This document shows positions 62,751-64,000 of a stretch of DNA of 64,000 nucleotides, piece by piece. Source of the stretch: Martensiomyces pterosporus (lineage: Eukaryota > Kickxellomycota > Kickxellomycetes > Kickxellales > Kickxellaceae). The notes below the pieces were generated by a model, which had not been told where the DNA came from, made no database searches, and saw only the letters and a list, made by a program, of their open reading frames with translations. Position 1 is the stretch's first letter. Each line of letters begins with the position of its first letter. The stretch spans positions 1 through 64,000 of the forward strand of contig MU603942.1 of assembly GCA_025201845.1 (NCBI GenBank). The letters run 5' to 3'. A program made the translations under genes and the position numbers.

Positions 62751-64000
62751 CTAGTGCAGAAACAAGTCGTGGTCTGCCTTGAATTGCAGCTTGTACGGAG
62801 CAATCGAGAACTGCAGAGCAGCCGCCGGGTCCGCTGGATGGAGGCTTGGGCTGGAGGACGATGGCGTTGGTGTGGGCGATGTGGAGTTCGGCGACGACGA
62901 GCCCATCAAAGGCTTGGCGTCGGCTGTCTTGGGCAACGCCATTGTGGGCGTTAGCTGCACCAGCGCGGAGGGGTCCACCAACGCCGTGGTGGCATTGAGG
63001 TACATGGAGAGGCTTGTGGGGTCGTCCAGTGCGATGGCGTCCAGGGAGCCCTGCGTGGTGCCAAGGAGCATGGGGTCGTTGGCCAGCTGCTGCTGCTGCT
63101 TGTGGTAGCCGTTTGATGAGGTGGAGGTGAGCTCGGGCGAGGCCGTTGTGGAGTCGGAGCCCCCAGCTGCGCTGCTCTGGGATGGAGTGGTGCCTGTGGT
63201 AGTCGCGTGTTGGGAGACTGTGGCGTGAGCTGTGCTGTCGTCCACTGCTGCCGTACCTGCCACCGCTGAAGATGAGCTAGCTGCTACAGCAGATGCAGTG
63301 GGTAGCTGGGGGAACGACGACGAAGGAGCTATGCCCGTGAACAGCGTTTGCTGAGCAGATGATGCTGTGTGGCCCATTGCCCCCTGTGGCTGCTGCTGGT
63401 TGTATGCAGAGAGGTAGTCGATGAGCTGGAGAAAGTCCTGCTGCGACATGGCGGCAGCTTCCTGCTGCTGGTCCAACGAGTCTTCAAGCAGCTGCGGGAA
63501 TGCCACGGCAGCAGTGTTCGGCGGCGTCGGATTGAGCTGAGGAGGAAACGGAAGCGGCTGGGAGAGCAGCATGGGGTTGAACGCAGCTGCCGTAGCCTGC
63601 GGCACACCGAGCGTGGATGAGCCTGCTGCCGCTGTTGCGTTCATCAGCGCAATGGGGTCCTCCTCCTCGCCTATGGCCTCGAACGTGCCGCCGCGTCTCC
63701 TGCCACGGCCTAGCGGCGTCGAGGGGAACGGCGTGGGGCCAATGAAGGTGGGCGGCTCAGGCTTGGGCATCGACAGCAGGGACGAGGGCGAAATACCAGT
63801 GGGCTGGTGGCCGTGGAGACCAGGGAATGCAGTCTGGGTCGGGGATGGCGAAAGCAGTGTGAAGCTGGTAGTGCTGAATGCAGACATGTGGTGGTGGTGG
63901 TGGTGGTGGTGGCTGGTGGAGAGGGGCAGTGGCGGTATCTGCTGCTTTTGGCGCTGCCGAGGCAAGCTCGCTTGCTGTGACTGGCTGACCGCGGCGGCGC
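62751..64000 (-). CDS. Low-complexity Ser/Gln/Ala-rich protein, 5' end beyond the window
   Basis: At least 416 codons are open to the right edge. An internal ATG at 63887 (MSAFSTTSFTLLSPSPT) is the first possible start inside the window, but the frame upstream stays open and encodes a basic Gln-rich stretch and a His tract, so the real start may lie outside. The visible part is disordered, with Gln, Ser/Thr and Pro runs and an acidic EAIGEEEDPIALM patch. Its C-terminus, QFSIAPYKLQFKADHDLFLH, is the most ordered part. It looks like a transcriptional regulator tail; no domain is visible that would name it. Confidence 0.55.
   Translation of the reverse strand, partial: AAAVSQSQQASLPRQRQKQQIPPLPLSTSHHHHHHHHMSAFSTTSFTLLSPSPTQTAFPGLHGHQPTGISPSSLLSMPKPEPPTFIGPTPFPSTPLGRGRRRGGTFEAIGEEEDPIALMNATAAAGSSTLGVPQATAAAFNPMLLSQPLPFPPQLNPTPPNTAAVAFPQLLEDSLDQQQEAAAMSQQDFLQLIDYLSAYNQQQPQGAMGHTASSAQQTLFTGIAPSSSFPQLPTASAVAASSSSAVAGTAAVDDSTAHATVSQHATTTGTTPSQSSAAGGSDSTTASPELTSTSSNGYHKQQQQLANDPMLLGTTQGSLDAIALDDPTSLSMYLNATTALVDPSALVQLTPTMALPKTADAKPLMGSSSPNSTSPTPTPSSSSPSLHPADPAAALQFSIAPYKLQFKADHDLFLH
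63889..63912. repeat. Trinucleotide repeat (GTG)n encoding a His tract
   Basis: Eight consecutive units, read as His on the minus strand, directly before the internal ATG of the low-complexity gene. Confidence 0.85.

Overview
The window reads as nuclear DNA of a fungus. It carries 24 supported protein-coding genes on both strands without operons, typical fungal families (a Fet3-like multicopper oxidase, Ecl1-type zinc-binding protein, DUF3684 giant ATPase, alpha-arrestin, secreted pepsin-like protease, chitin-binding-like repeats) and short spliceosomal introns, mostly 112-142 nt, that I could reconstruct in several genes. The mix of fungal hallmarks with an ARF6-type GTPase, a CLPTM1-family protein, a ubinuclein/Hpc2 protein and a Crinkler-like nuclease domain suggests an early-diverging lineage. 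Kickxellales (Coemansia-like) is my best guess, but it is inference only. No tRNA, rRNA, CRISPR array or intact transposon was recognised.

Layout. 0-13.4 kb: secreted multicopper oxidase, alpha-arrestin, mitochondrial HTD2-type dehydratase, LRR protein, a five-exon pepsin-like aspartic protease and a histidine acid phosphatase. 14.7-20.8 kb: a full ABCC (MRP/Ycf1-like) transporter with a proposed 14-nt first exon, then a Gln-rich trihelix-like DNA-binding protein. 21.5-28.3 kb is a dense housekeeping block: LSG1, TIM9, HEM12 (uroporphyrinogen decarboxylase), an ARF6-like GTPase and mitochondrial bS18m. 28.4-46 kb: Hpc2/ubinuclein, MGT1-type DNA repair methyltransferase, CDC6, CLPTM1-family protein, a 2015-residue DUF3684 ATPase with a C-terminal HExxH motif, biotin-protein ligase and an aldo-keto reductase.

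46-54 kb is more accessory. A decayed monocarboxylate-transporter-like pseudogene lies next to its intact paralogue. A truncated Crinkler-like PD-(D/E)XK protein and a secreted Cys-rich repeat protein, interrupted by a 478-base assembly gap, follow. 54-64 kb is gene-poor: two stretches of 4.1 and 3.1 kb without recognisable genes flank a small Ecl1-like gene, followed by ribosomal protein uL16 and a low-complexity protein that runs off the right edge.

Many neighbours are divergent and share short intergenic regions: LSG1/TIM9, HPC2/MGT1, CLPTM1/DUF3684, BPL1/AKR and phosphatase/ABCC. Several long open frames begin at GTG or TTG. Because this is a eukaryote I moved those starts to the first plausible ATG or to an upstream spliced exon. 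The observations most worth following are the DUF3684 protein's ATPase plus HExxH architecture, the orphan Crinkler-like nuclease domain, the transporter pseudogene pair, and the possible makorin-like zinc-finger relic near 5.7 kb.
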